A stretch of 64,000 nucleotides of DNA from Adiantum capillus-veneris. Lineage: Eukaryota; Streptophyta; Polypodiopsida; Polypodiales; Pteridaceae. Under the pieces are notes generated by a model, which did no database searches, had not been told where the DNA came from, and saw nothing but the letters and a program-made list of their open reading frames with translations. Location: assembly GCA_014529385.2 (NCBI GenBank), contig CM043963.1, positions 76,625,412 through 76,689,411 of the forward strand, given 5' to 3'. The position numbers and the translations under genes are program-made. Positions 22,524 to 34,947 of the stretch are shown here, in pieces; positions within the stretch are counted from its first letter, which is position 1; each line of letters begins with the position of its first letter.

Positions 22524-23672
22524 AGCCAGATGAAATCTTACAATCGCTCTATCTGATAGAAGAGGGCCATCAACAACCAAAAGATCACCGACAGATCCAG
22601 CAAATCTTGATTGTGAGTTGTGTTTTTGTAAAATAACAAAACCAAGAGTGGCTAATTGAGGGCGTCCACTAGAAGGTTGTTGTGCACTTACATCATCAAG
22701 AAATACACGTATCTTGCATTCAAGGGAGAAGGTAAGAGACACTGGGAAAGGTTGACCAAGAGTTAATACAGTCGTTGCATCAATATACAATGAGTACAAT
22801 GCAAAGCCTCCATTTGTCCGATTTTTGCGCTTGACAATTGGGCTATTGATAAGAACAAAATCACCTGGGTGAACCTTATCAATATAGAGATCTATGTATG
22901 GATCATTAATCACCACTGTAATAGTGTCATTGCATTGTATATCAACTAGGTCAAACTTTAGGAAGCGGTTGTATCTTGATTGATTAAGCCCAATTTTGTA
23001 AGTACCATAGACATTCAATACCTTACCCTCGATACAAAATCATGGACTTGAATCAGAGACATCAGCAATCAAGAATTGTGGAAGAAGATTCAAAACAAAT
23101 GGAACAATACTAAGATTGTTACTCTCGCTATCTAATTGGGATGATTGACCCACGTCATATTGACTGTAAGATTGGACAATAGGCTCGCTTCTAGGTTGGA
23201 CACTTGGCTCAATTTCAATCATACTTGGATCATTGGTAGTGTTTAGAGGTGTAATATTGACAGGATTTGGAAATATTGTGGCTTGTGGTGGTGGGAAAGG
23301 ATCAATATGTGGAGCTTCTGCCTCACTCAATACATGAAGTGGAATAGGCAACTCAATATGTGTGCGCTTTTCGACATTAGGGCACTCTTCTGACACTGCC
23401 TTTGCTGTGAAACGTGAAAAAAAAAATAAGCACACAAGCCTACAAATTTATGAAACAAAGCTCATACACAAAATGCAATGGTAGGATTGATATCTCACAT
23501 GAAAAGTCCATTGATTTCTCCAAGCTAAATAATTCATGTGCGACACCCATGCAAGGCTTTTAAAGTTGTCGCTTTGACCTTTTCCATGGCACAAATGAAC
23601 TAGAAGAAATCAGAGGTTCATCAATAGACTTGCCACTTCGTTGAGAAGAACCTTCTGTGATCCTTCGGAGCT
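22524..23672 (-). pseudogene. Host-type gene fragment with an OB-fold-like domain, intron-bearing
   Basis: Read on the minus strand. An exon-like piece at 23672-23560 (RITEGSSQRSGKSIDEP) is preceded by an acceptor-like CATACAG. A larger piece starts near 23404 after a T-rich tract and TTCACAG. It runs through a Pro/Ser-rich segment to a TGA at 23040-23042, then in the same frame into EGKVLNVYGTYKIG, FLKFDLVDIQCND and KVHPGDFVLINSPIVK. This alternation of strands and the G-D-F-V-x-I segment look like an OB-fold nucleic-acid-binding domain of replication protein A type, by pattern only. A donor-like GTAAGA follows at about 22533. It is a broken host gene or a captured fragment; no transposon ends were seen around it. 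Confidence 0.4.
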
Positions 23673-23790
23673 CTGTATGATGCAAAAAGTGAGGACAAAA
23701 TGTCTTCCACTAATGAAAATTTCTAACCGACAACTTAAACATTGACACTCATAAAAAACTCAGACAAAGCACAACAATGCAAAGTTTTTA

Positions 23791-24074
23791 GTGCCACAGA
23801 TATCTCAAAGTTTAGCCTTCAATGGAAAAATCGAAGTTGGGCTACAGATCTATGATGAGAAGAGGACCTATAAACTAGAACAGAGCTTGCATGAAGATGG
23901 TCGGTGGAGTGAGCACTTCGTATCCGCCTTGACTGAGTTAAGTCCTAACCTACGCTCATGGAATGCTACTGACATCATACGCTCAATTGCCAACCCTAAA
24001 CTGGCTCTCTAGGTTTCTGAATGGATTCGAGACCATGCTCCTTTTCACCATGATCAACATACATACAATGCTCT
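23791..24074 (+). pseudogene. PPR-like protein N-terminal fragment, cut by gypsy-2
   Basis: The frame gives HFVSALTELSPNLRSW, then DIIRSIANPKLAL, a TAG at 24010-24012, then in frame VSEWIRDHAPF and DQHTYNAL up to the gypsy-2 LTR at 24075. The pattern of a short lead helix, NP-x-LAL, then W-IRDH and HTYNAL is typical of the start of pentatricopeptide repeat proteins. These are organelle RNA-binding proteins that are very numerous in land plants. No continuation was found on the far side of gypsy-2. It is a fragment, not a working gene. Assignment is from pattern alone. Confidence 0.45.
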
Positions 24075-25670
24075 TGTAACATTTAATAGCCTAATAACTT
24101 ATGTGTAGCGGAAATTAGCATGAACATAGTGGGAATTTCATTAGAATAGATTCCTAATGAGAATTACAAGAGTGCTTGGGTGGAGAGAGCAACAAAAAGC
24201 ATAACACCTAATTAGATAGCATCAACAATACTTTCAAAAGAGAGAGAAATTAAGCTATTGACAACAATTGAGAACCGAATTTGCATGGAGCCGGTCCCCC
24301 CTCCAAAAGGCTTTGTATTATGGTTTCTCCCATCAAGAGAGACATTGTACAATACAATTCTTTGTGTTCCTTCAAGACTATCTAGTGCAATGAAGATGAA
24401 AGCTTCATGCACTAAGAAAAACACTTAGCAAACACAACTTGAATTATCCCCGTTCTCAGACCCAAGACCTCACACACCTTCGAAGATGGTGAGAGCTAGC
24501 AAGGTATGAGAGTAGATTGAGAGGAAGAAGGAGTATCTTACGAGAAAGATGTACATCTCCTCACATAATCACTCATATTAGCATAGTTTAGCTTAGTAAT
24601 TAGCTTGGTAGAGGAGATGAGCATGCATTGAAGCTTGACTCTTGGTTGAATTTACATCCACATGCCAAGAGAGTGTTGATGTAGGCTTCTATCTCACAAG
24701 CTTGGAGTAGGTGATGAGTTCTCCATTAAAGCTTGGGAAGAGATAGTCTTCTCTTTCTTCACACATGAGCTTGTGTGAGTGTGTGTGTGTGATAATGCCT
24801 TGCAAAAATCAGCCCCCTCTCTCTCTTGGGCGAGCCCTCTTGTCATTTGCTCTTGCTGAGCCCTCATTGGCTCTCCCCAAGTCAAGCCAATGACTATTAA
24901 GCAGCATAAGTGATAGCCTTCTGACATGTGTCCCCCTTTCCCCTTTTGTGAGAGCTTTAGGTAATTAAATAATTAAACTAAACTCTCATTGGACCCCTTT
25001 GCCTCCTGGCCAATAGGAATCAGGCAAGCCATTGGGCTCCTGAATGCTCATTGGACCCCTTGGGAGACTGCCCGATAGTCTTCTAGGAGACCTAATTCTC
25101 ATTGGTTTCTTTTATTAAATGTTTTTAAATTAATTAAACTAGATTTACTCTAGCTTAATTCTCATTGGTCCACTTCAAGGGTCATCCAATAGAAACTAGG
25201 CACACCTTGTGGGCATCTGGCCTAGGGAGCTGACATGTGTCCCTCATTCCCTTTGTGTAAAGGGAGCCTGTGTGTGTGTGTGTGTGTGTGAGTTTCTCTC
25301 TCATCCCCTAGAAGAAGGGATCACCCCCTCCCATGTAGGGATATGCATTGACTTTGGAGAGCACATGAAGCATCCAATTCCCCCTAAGCTTTAACCCTTT
25401 GGACACAACCTTTGAATTTTGGAACCTTAGCATTTTGGAAGTCTTAATGGGCTGAACCTTAGGGTCTTTTTAACCCATTGTTGCACATGGATCTTTTGCA
25501 GATGGCCCCCCCTTTGGATCCCTATTTTCCCTCCTTTGGATCCCTACTGTGGCCGGTCTGCTAGCTTAACCAATATTCTAGCCTTTTCTCCCATGGCACT
25601 TTCCCACATTAAATGATCAGTTTAATATGAGAAAATCATTTAGGAGAATTAGATATTGATTATTATGACA
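24075..25670 (-). repeat. Gypsy-2 3' LTR
   Basis: 1,596 bp, TGTAACATTT to TTATGACA. It shares with the right LTR a variant block (TAGTCTTCTCTTTCTTCACA near 24746) that differs from gypsy-1, marking a subfamily. Confidence 0.93.
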
Positions 25671-26015
25671 TTACCTCTCTCTTGAAATCATAGTCGTCCT
25701 CGACTATGGTGTAGAGAAGATAAAGCATATTCATGAGTCCTTTTCTTAGCGGGTAGAAGATCCCTATGTTACCCTACGACATCATTCCACAATGAATGAT
25801 TAGTCCAATTGGCGCTTGAGATCCTGAGGCATGTCTGCACATTAGTCGTATCAGTCTTCCATAGTAGAGTGACAAGCTCTACTTGGTGTTTGGGACACGT
25901 CGTCTCCGCAAACTTGATCTAAGCATGCATACTACTTCATTTTTGTGCACAATAAAGAAAAAGAGAGTCTTATAAGACAAAAACTTTGTTCATTTTTAAC
26001 ATTTTGTACATTTGC
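25671..26015 (-). other. Gypsy-2 polypurine tract and 3' noncoding region
   Basis: Same AG-rich tract and CATAGTCG/CGACTATG hairpin (25689-25708) as gypsy-1. It retains about 28 bases (GCATATTCATGAGTCC and following) that gypsy-1 lacks after AGATAAA. Confidence 0.8.
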
Positions 26016-29000
26016 TTACTCTTGGGAAGCCTTGTAAGCATTGACAAGGTTTAGGTTATCCTTTAATTGTATGCCTTGCATCCATCTAGCATCTTCAAAA
26101 GGATAATTCTTAAACTTAATAAGATATCGTCGGATAGTCTTACCGCTTCTTAGTACCTTGTCTTCATGTCGGAGAATGGACTCGGGCTGCATCACCTCCT
26201 CTTGGTCCTCGATCTCCGATGGGTCTTCAATAGTTGGTTCTTGGGGTGGCTCTCCTTTATAAGGCTTTAATAGGCTCACATGGAAAGCATTGTGTATGAG
26301 CCAATGATTGGGCAACTTGAGTTGATAGGCCATCTCATTGATTGGCCTAAGAATCTGGAAGGGACCATAGTACCTTTTTGCTAGTTTAGCATAGTACTTT
26401 TGGTGGCCCGTAGGATTCTTGCCCGCCGTGTTCCTTAATCGAGCCTTGGGAAACTTTAACAAGACCCAATCGTTTTCTTTAAAGGTTTGGGCTCTTTTGT
26501 GCTTGTCAGCAGCAGCCTTTTGCCTTTGCTGTGAGATAGAGATAGCATCCTTAATCTTTTGAAAAGATTCTTGTAGGTCTCGACTATACTCATCTGCAGC
26601 GAAGATCTTCCCATGTACCTTAAGTAAGAAGGGACTTTTTTATCTTCCCTCAATTACCTCGAAAGGTGCTTTTCCCATGGAAGTATGTACAGTGTTATTG
26701 TAAGCATATTCCACTAAGGGTAAGTACTTCTCCCATTGGGATCTTTGATCTACTTCCGTTACATAGGCTTTTAGTAGATCGAGAATGGTTAGCTTACCTA
26801 TTTCACTTTGGCCATCCGTTTGTGGATGATAGGTCCCTAAATTCTCAAAGAGACCCTTCCAAAAATTACTGGTCATTCTAGGATCTCTATCCGACACTTT
26901 GGACATTGGCAAGCCATGGTACTTAAAAATTTGTGAAATGAAGAGGGTTGCCATTTGATGGCCTTTGATAGTATTTTTGACAGGTATAAAATGAGATTGT
27001 TTACTGAACCTGTCTACTATCGTCCATATTCCCGTATTCCCATGGATAGACTTTGGCAATCCAAAGATAAAATCCATGGATATGCTCTCCCATCGTGAAT
27101 TAGGGATTGGCAAGGGTTGAAGCAATCCAAGTTGCTTCCCTCTATCAAATTTTGTCTTTTGGCATACCACACATTTAGAAACATACTCTTGTATGTTCAC
27201 TTTCATGGTAGACCAATAGAAATATGTTTCAATTCCCTTTAAGGTAGACTGAATCCCTCTATGCCCCGCATAAGGTGGAGCATGAGATTCATACATTACT
27301 TTCTCACGTAGTGAGTTAGTAACGCATAGTATATTGCCATAGAGAAGATAACCATCTTGTAAGGTAAATGGTTCTTCTTTCTTCCCTAATGCAAGGGCTG
27401 AAATCACATCTCTAAAATTGGGATCAATAGCGTACTCATCTATCATTGAAGATAGATCATTGTGAGTTGCTATGGAAACCGCATTCACTCACGGCCGTCT
27501 TGAGAGTGCATCAGCTACTTGATTATGCTTGCCAGCAATGTGAGCAATATGAAAATGAAATTGCAAAAGGAAATTTTCCCACCTCATTTGTTTGTCGGAG
27601 AGCTTGGTTTGCATTATGAAGTACTTAAGACTTTGGTGATCCGTTCGCAGAATGAAAGGAGTCCCCAATAAATAGTGCTTCCATGAGTCTAAGGCATGTA
27701 GAACTGCAAGGAGTTCCTTTTCATATATGCCTAGAGCTTGCTCAACAGGGTCTAGCCTTCGACTCTCATAGCCTATGGCATGCCCTTCTTGGAGCAAAAC
27801 ATCTCCAAGGCAATCACCACAAGCATCACATTGGACCTCAAACGGTTTTGAGAGATCCGGTAGTGTAAGCACAGGTTGAGAGATAAGCTTTTCTTTAAGC
27901 TTTTCGAAAGCATTGTTCTCCTTAGCCGACCATGTATACCTAACATTTTTCTTTGTTAGGTCATGTAATGGTCCTGCAATTCGTGAGAACTTTTCTATGA
28001 AGCGTCTATAGTATGCACACATACCTATAAAGCTTCTTAGTTCATGAAGATTCCTTGGTTTAGGCCATCCTTTTATTACCTCTAACTTGGATGGATCCAT
28101 TTGGATTCCATCTTGAGAGATAATGTGACCTAAATATTGAATCTCTTGCAAGAAAAATTCACTTTTCTTTCGATTAACATAAAGTTTATTCTCTCTTAAA
28201 ACTTGAAATATTACCTGGAGATGTTGCTTGTGTTCCTCCAATGAATTAGAGTAGATGATAATATCATCAAAGAACACTCCAGTGAAGGTTCGATGAGGCC
28301 TGAATAGCTTCTCCATCAAGCGGTTGAATGTGGCTGGTGCATTGGTCAAGCCAAAAGGCATGACAATGTATTTGTAAAGACCAAATGTAGTACGAAATGC
28401 GGTCTTTACAATGTCTTGATCAACTATCCTTATTTGATGATAGCCACTTTTTAGGTCAATCCTACTGAAGTAGGTCGATCCTTGTAGCTTATCAAATAGG
28501 TCTTCTACCCTTGGAACGGGAAACCTATTCTTGATAGTGATCCTATTTAGTGCTCTATAGTCGACACACATACGATATGTGCCGTCTTTCTTTTGCACTA
28601 ATAGCACAGGTGAGCAAAATGGAGATGAGCTAGGCCTAACCATGCCCTTCTCAACTAACTCATGCACTTGCCGCATAATCTCCTCTTGTTGAGCTTGAGA
28701 AACTCTATAAGGAGGTTTGTTAGGCGGTGAACTTCCTGGAAGAAGTTCAATTGCATGGTCGTCATTACCTCGTTTAGGAGGTAGCTCACAAGGGATGTCG
28801 TCAATAAAAACATCTTGAAACCCCTTGAGAAAATTAGATAAATCTAATTCCTTTTGGTTGCTTTTATTTTCTTTTGTTAAAGCATTAGGTTCATTTTGAG
28901 AATCTTTAACAAAAATCATGTACACGGAAATAGAGCTCTTTATTGACTTGTTGAAAGCTGGTGTATGTACAATGGGGATAGTGTTACCCATTTCCTTAGC

Positions 29001-29645
29001 ATCTATATACATGTCATTTTCCCTGAACTTAAAGGAGATTCTCCTTTCAGGAAATTTAACATCGACATCCAGGCGGTCAAACCATGGTGCCCCTAGGATT
29101 ACATCCTCATGCTTGAGAGGAGAGATAAAGAAGTCCTCATTGTCCACATAGCCTTGGACATGAAGCCTCAATTTCCCAATTAAGGGAGTGACTGAAGCTT
29201 CTTGCCCCTTGAAGGCACTGTCTGCGGGTAGGACATCTCCCATCTAGTATGATTGTATGCCTAGCTTGGTGGCTAACTCCATAGATATAAAATTGTGAGT
29301 AGAACCAAGGTCAAAGAGAATAAAAGCATCATGTTCTCTTACCTTTCCCCAAGCATGGCATAGAGGAGATCCTTTGTGGTGAGTTTGGTGAGTCTCCTCC
29401 TCTTGGATTTCAACCAAGGAAGCTCTAGGAGGATCTTGGCGGTTGTTCTTTTGGGGACAAGCGTGGTACGCATGCCCTTGTTCGCTGCACTTGAAACACC
29501 GGTTATCCTTACGATAACGCTCAAGCTCTTCAGGAGAGAGTTTATTCTTACCTTTGTAAACTCCCTTCTCTTTAGCTTTGTTGGAGTTGCCCTTAGGAGA
29601 CTTTTGGACATTGTCCTTCCCCTTAGGCTCATTGGAACCCTTGTT
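26016..29645 (-). pseudogene. Gypsy-2 pol, broken
   Basis: The same domain series as gypsy-1 pol with near-identical RT. The protease motif reads LFDLGSTHNF (D-L-G). RT has the FFDD site near 28273. RNase H keeps CAA where gypsy-1 has a stop. The chromodomain is near 26110-26200. Lesions on the minus strand: TAG at 29244-29246 before the protease C-terminal part (GAG in gypsy-1), TGA at 27489-27491 between RNase H and integrase, a 21-base in-frame deletion in the integrase core (near 26833), and TAA at 26640-26642. Positions 27928-28979 are identical to gypsy-1 14170-15221. Confidence 0.93.
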
Positions 29646-30936
29646 TTACGGGGGCTTAGTATTTCTTTTAGCCCCTGTTTGGAAATTGATTTGAGAGACC
29701 ACCATAGTATGGTGTATTACCGCCGATATGGTACGTGGCCTTTGGGAGTTGACATACTCCGCCATTTCTTCGGTTAAGCCCGCACAAAATTTTTGCTTTT
29801 GCTCTCCAAAATCCAACTTTTTGAAGACAGTGGCTTTGAGTTGTAAGTCCCAAAACTTGTCTACATATTTGTGGATGGATTCATTGGGAGAGAGCTTTAA
29901 GCTTCGCCATTCGGTGAGTACTTTGTCTTTGGCATCGGTGGCCAAAAATTGCTTCATAATGGAAGCTCTTAAAGTTTTCCACGTTCGTGGAGCTTCACCG
30001 TTGGCTCGTAGGCTAGACCACCATTGTGTGGCGGACTTTTGAAAGTGCATAGCTACATGGCGTAGCTTAGAGGACTCCGTGAATCCCTCATCTCCAAACG
30101 CCGCATCGAATTGCTGGATAAAGGCCAAGACTTTGTCCGTAGCACCAAAGGTGCCATCATAGGTAAGGAAAGAGATGCTCTTCCCTCCCTCGTTGAATTT
30201 CTTCAGCTTGGACGACCTCTTCAATGCGGCATAGGATTTCCTATGGCCTCTTCTTTTTGATGGTTCAAAGGTTTCACCATAACTTTCTTCAGAAGGTGAA
30301 GAATTTGAAGAAGGTGGAGAAGAGGGTGACCTCTTTCTCGCCTTTTTCTTCTCTTGATCTTTGTCGTCTCCACCATAGCTTTCATAAGAGGAAGAGGATG
30401 AAGAAGATGGAGAAGAGGGTGTCCTCTTTCTCGCCTTTTTCTTCTCTTGCTTTTTATCATCCCTCATGGCGTGGAGAAGAGTGTGATGGTCTTCTCCGCT
30501 TTGGTGGTGATGGAGAGCGTTTAGCCCGCCGTCTTCGTGGAGCCATCTCCGCCTAGTTGGCGGGAGACTTGCTTCTTTCTCGTTCCTTTGGTGGAGGCTC
30601 TTGAGTTCTCCTTTGGGAAGGAGAGGCATCGTCAAGAAGTAAATTCTTGAGCCCTTCGTATGGATTCTCTTCTTCTTCCCGAATCGGAGAGAGACCTCTT
30701 TTGGTAGTCTCACAAGGAGGCTTCCTAGGTGTTCTCTCGTCATGGTGATGAGCTTGGAGAATCCCGTGAGCACGGAGCTGCCATTGCACTTCACCTTGGA
30801 GAGATGGATTGTCCATGGCTTGTTGAATCCTAGAAACAAGATAGTTAACAAGCATTGAAGCATCATTAGTAGCTTGCTCATGAGCAAAATCAAAGTTATC
30901 AACATTAATTTCACTCTCTTTACTATTGTCATCCAT
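29646..30936 (-). pseudogene. Gypsy-2 gag, broken
   Basis: Start ATG at 30934-30936 (MDDNSKESEINVDNFDF). A TAG at 30553-30555 and an 8-base deletion near 30465 (AATTCAAA in gypsy-1) break the Ser/Arg-rich region. The capsid-like domain (FIQQFDAAFGD, SIHKYVDKFWD) remains, then TAA at 29646-29648 lies just before the zinc knuckle. The knuckle (CFKCSEQGHAYHAC) remains at about 29450-29500. Confidence 0.9.
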
Positions 30937-31338
30937 TCTAACAACTTTTAGGTGTAGTTTGGCACTTCAAGCCCTAGTTGCTACTCCTCTTTACCCCTTT
31001 AGAAAAAGCACTCAAGCTACTTAACCCGCAGCTCGAATACCATTAATTGCAAGGAATAGAAGAGAGGGTCTTTCAACACCAAAACAGCACCGGCTCCTGT
31101 CAAGCTTCTAATAGCTCAATAGTGGTTAAGCCGTAGGCAAGCCCCGTAGGACTCCACTATTAAGACCATAGCTCTCAGCGGTAATGCCCCGTTAACTGCA
31201 CAAAGGCAGGCGCACTGCAAGGCTGAAAAATCCCTATTCTACTTACTCACAGGAAATAAATAATACCAACCATTTGTAGCTAGCTTGACGACCTCCCTTC
31301 TTGAGCAAGAAAAGAGAAACCTTGAGCTCTGATACCAA
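30937..31338 (-). other. Gypsy-2 leader with tRNA-Met primer site
   Basis: Leader like that of gypsy-1, including the AATAGTGG/CCACTATT inverted repeat. GCTCTGATACCA at 31326-31337 is the minus-strand initiator tRNA-Met site. Confidence 0.9.
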
Positions 31339-32936
31339 TGTAACATTCAATGGCCTAATAACTTATGTGTAGCGAAAATTAGCATGAACATAGTGGGCAT
31401 TTCATTAGAATAGATTCCTAATGAGAATTACAAGAGTGCTTGGGTGGAGAGAGCAACAAAAAGCATAACACCTAATTAGATAGCATCAACAATACTTTCA
31501 AAAGAGAGAGAAATTAAGCTATTGACAACAGTTGAGAACCGGATTTGCATGGATCCAGTCCCCCCTCCAAAAGGCTTTGTATTATGGTTTCTCCCATCAA
31601 GAGAGACATTGTACAATACAATTCTTTGTGTTCCTTCAAGACTAGCTAGTGCAATGAAGATGAAAGCTTCATGCACTAAGCAAAACACTTAGCAAACACA
31701 ACTTGAATTATCCCCGTTCTCAGACCCAAGACCTCACACACCTTCGAAGATGGTGAGAGCTAGCAAGGTATGAGAGTAGATTGAGAGGAAGAAGGAGTAT
31801 CTTACGAGAAAGATGTACATCTCCTCACATAATCACTCATATTAGCATAGCTTAGCTTAGTAATTAGCTTGGTAGAGGAGATGAGCATGCATTGAAGCTT
31901 AACTCTTGGTTGGATTTACATCCACATGCCAAGAGAGTGTTGATGTAGGCTTCTATCTCACAAGCTTGGAGTAGGTGATGAGTTCTCCATTAAAGCTTGG
32001 GAAGAGATAGTCTTCTCTTTCTTCACACATGAGCTTGTGTGAGTGTGTGTGTGTGATAATGCCTTGCAAAAATCAGCCCCCTCTCTCTCTGGGGCGAGCC
32101 CTCTTGCCATTTGCTCTTGCTGAGCCCTCATTGGCTCTCCCCAAGTCAAGCCAATGACTATTAAGCAGCATAAGTGATAGCCTTCTGACATGTGGCCCCC
32201 TTTCCCCTTTTGTGAGAGCTTTAGGTAATTAAATAATTAAACTAAACTCTTATTGGACCCCTTTGCCTCGTGGCCAATAGGAATCAGGCAAGCCATTGGG
32301 CTCCTGAATGCTCATTGGACCCCTTGGGAGACTGCCCAATAGTCTTCTAGGAGACCTAATTCTCATTGGTTTCTTTTATTAAATGTTTTTAAATTAATTA
32401 AACTAGATTTAGTCTAGCTTAATTCTCATTGGTCCACTTCAAGGGTCATCCAATAGAAACTAGGCACACCTTGTGGGCATCTGGCCTAGGGAGCTGACAT
32501 GTGTCCCTCATTCCCTTTGTGTAAAGGGAGCCTGTGTGTGTGTGTGTGTGTGTGTGAATATCTCTCTCATCCCCTAGAAGAAGGGATCGCCCCCTCCCAT
32601 GTAGGGATATGCATTGACTTTGGAGAGCACACGAAGCATCCAATTCCCCCTAAGCTTTAACCCTTTGGACACAACCTTTGAATTTTGGAACCTTAGCATT
32701 TTGGAAGTCTTAATGGGATGAACCTTAGGGTCTTTTTAGCCCATTGTTGCACATGGCTCTTTTGCAGATGGCCCCCCCTTTGGATCCCTATTTTCCCTCC
32801 TTTGGATCCCTACTGTGGCCGGTTTGCTAGCTTAACCAATATTCTAGCCTTTTCTCCCCTGGAACTTTCCCACATTAAATGATCAGTTTAATATGAGAAA
32901 ATAATTTAGGAGAATTAGATATTGATTATTATGACA
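31339..32936 (-). repeat. Gypsy-2 right LTR, shared with a truncated neighbour
   Basis: 1,598 bp, TGTAACATTC to TTATGACA. On its left is the primer site and leader of gypsy-2, and on its right the polypurine side of another copy. It therefore serves as 5' LTR of one unit and 3' LTR of another. Confidence 0.93.
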
Positions 32937-33042
32937 TTACCTCTCTCTTGAAATCATAGTCGTCCTCGACTATGGTGTAGAGAAGATAAAGCATATTCAT
33001 GAGTCCTTTTCTTAGCGGGTAGAAGATCCCTATGTTACCCTA
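32937..33042 (-). mobile_element. Stump of a second gypsy-2-family unit
   Basis: 106 bases identical or nearly so to 25671-25776, including the AG-rich tract, the hairpin (32955-32974) and the extra ATTCATGAGTCC block. It ends at ATGTTACCCTA. Beyond that the sequence is unrelated to the element. Confidence 0.9.
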
Positions 33043-33120
33043 TCCAAGTGTGGTAGATTGGTTAGCTCATGAAGTTGGTATTATAATAGTCATATACTTT
33101 ATGCTCGAATCCCACTCTCT
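33043..33120 (+). other. Possible tRNA-derived SINE head
   Basis: An A-box-like TAGCTCATGAAGTTGG at 33063-33078 (with a four-base insertion against TAGCTCAGTTGG) and a B-box-like GCTCGAATCCC at 33103-33113 are spaced as in a tRNA gene. The end CCCACTCTCT is typical of plant SINE heads. No good cloverleaf can be drawn, so a functional tRNA is unlikely. Confidence 0.35.
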
Positions 33121-33862
33121 TCAAATGAAGCATCACAAAGTTCCTCCTCTCTCCCTCTTCCATTGCCTCATTGCTGACAAATGAGCATCAGATAATTTTA
33201 ATACTAAGGTTTTTCCTTTGTGATTTGTCTCACTCACTTTATTTTAAGTACCAAGAAATTATTTTAGAACTTTAAGACAAGCATAAATGAGTGGATAATA
33301 GCTAAGCCTTGAGAAGTCTTGATTTTGTGGAGTACTTAGGAGAGATTCTTTAAAGCTTACCTCTTAGGCTCTTTGCTTTGTCTAAATAGGCAACCGTTGC
33401 TATTATGTACTACCTGTTTTTAGGGTTTGGCTACATACAAATCTTTCTAGGGTAGGGCATGTATACCCTTGTAAAGATAGGGTTTCTCGTTTTGTTCTCT
33501 AGCCAAAACTGGCTGAAGCCACAAAAATGGCTCACATCAGGATTATGGCATAAAAATTTCACAAAACTTCTTAATTATGGGTTCAAGATATGAAAAAGAT
33601 TTCTAAATACACAATTTATGAAAAGCTCAAAATAAAATTATTTACTTTTCTAAAATTAGTAAATTTTACGTAAAAACTGCACTTCAACACTTACCTTGGA
33701 GAAGTAAAAAATGTCGAAAATCTTTGTATATGGGTTAAAAAATCTTGGTACATCTATCACATACCTATTGAGGGATTTTTCAACGAAGTTTGAGCCTGCT
33801 TAACAACAATTGATTTAGTTTCAAAAGAAAAAAGAAAAATTTTGTTATGCGCACAAATTAGT
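33121..33862. other. Unassigned AT-rich spacer
   Basis: No coding frame, LTR or tandem repeat recognised. Its first part could be the body of the SINE-like head. The last five bases, TTAGT, are the gypsy-3 target duplication. Confidence 0.5.
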
Positions 33863-34726
33863 TGTAATGGAAATGGCCTATGAACTTTGAAAGTAGTGGA
33901 ATTAGGAAATTAGGTGAATCACTTTTGAGAGATTACTTTGTGAGCATAGCGGGTGAACTTAATTGATAGTAGCAACATAAACATGGTACTTAGTTAACTT
34001 GCCATGAACAATGCTTTTGCAAGAGAGAGAGAGAGTTTAGAGAACATGACAATAGTTGACGACCGGATACATATAGAGCCGTTCCCCCCTCCAATAGGCA
34101 TTTATATTATAGTTTCTCCCATCAAGAGAGACTTGGTACAATACAATCTTTGTGTTCCTTCTGACCTACGTGATGCAATGAAGATGGAAAGCTTCATGCA
34201 TCACAAGCATAACATAAAATTTGTAGAAAGCATTAACTATCCCAAGCCTCATTCCCAAGGCCTCAAACACCTTCGAAGGTGGAGAGAGCTAGCGGGGAAT
34301 GAGGATAGGGAAGAGGAAGAGGAAACATTTCATAGGAGAAAGAAATAGTTCCTCACTTATCATTACTCTTCTTGCTAGCCTACATAATAGCATAGAAATG
34401 AAGATGGAGAAGATGGCAAGCTTAAGCATTAAAGCATGTCTCTTGGTTGGATTTGCATTCCATAGCCAAGAGTGTTGATGTAGGCTCTCACTTCTCACAA
34501 GCTTGGAGAAGGAGGTGGTGTTCCTCAAATTTCACCAAGTGAAAATGGTTTCAAAATGAGTATGTGTGTGGTGTATATCCCCCTAGCACCCCCCCTCCTT
34601 TCTTTGGGCGAGTGGTAGCTTTTCCACATGCTTCGATCTCATTGGACCCCTCTCTCCCTAGCCAATCACATGCAGCATGCAGTCAAGTACATGGATAGTC
34701 TTTTGACAAGTGTCCTCCTTACCCCT

Positions 34727-34777
<51 letters not shown>

Positions 34778-34947
34778 AAAATAGAAGCTCATTGGACCCC
34801 TCTTTAGCCTAACCAATAGCATGCAAGCACCCATGTGGTTAAGCTTAGTGAGAGTTTGACATGCATCCCATGTGCCCTTTTAGAGAAGGGGTGCCCCTTA
34901 TGTGAGTGGAAGGTTAGGTTAAAGATTCCCCTAACTTTGGGACTTTT

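Larger units (their letters stand above)
24075..32936 (-). mobile_element. Gypsy-2: chromovirus of the gypsy-1 family
   Basis: LTR (24075-25670), 3' region, pol with chromodomain, gag, leader with tRNA-Met primer site, LTR (31339-32936). Same family as gypsy-1. The left flank ends GCTCT and the bases right of 32936 are not a duplicate; they are 106 bases of element interior. So the right LTR is shared with a second, truncated unit. The two LTRs differ at about 25-30 sites by eye, far more than gypsy-1. Confidence 0.93.

Noticed and set aside
33063-33113. Functional tRNA gene
   Set aside because: Boxes are imperfect, the D-arm has an insertion and acceptor and anticodon stems cannot be formed; kept only as a possible SINE head.
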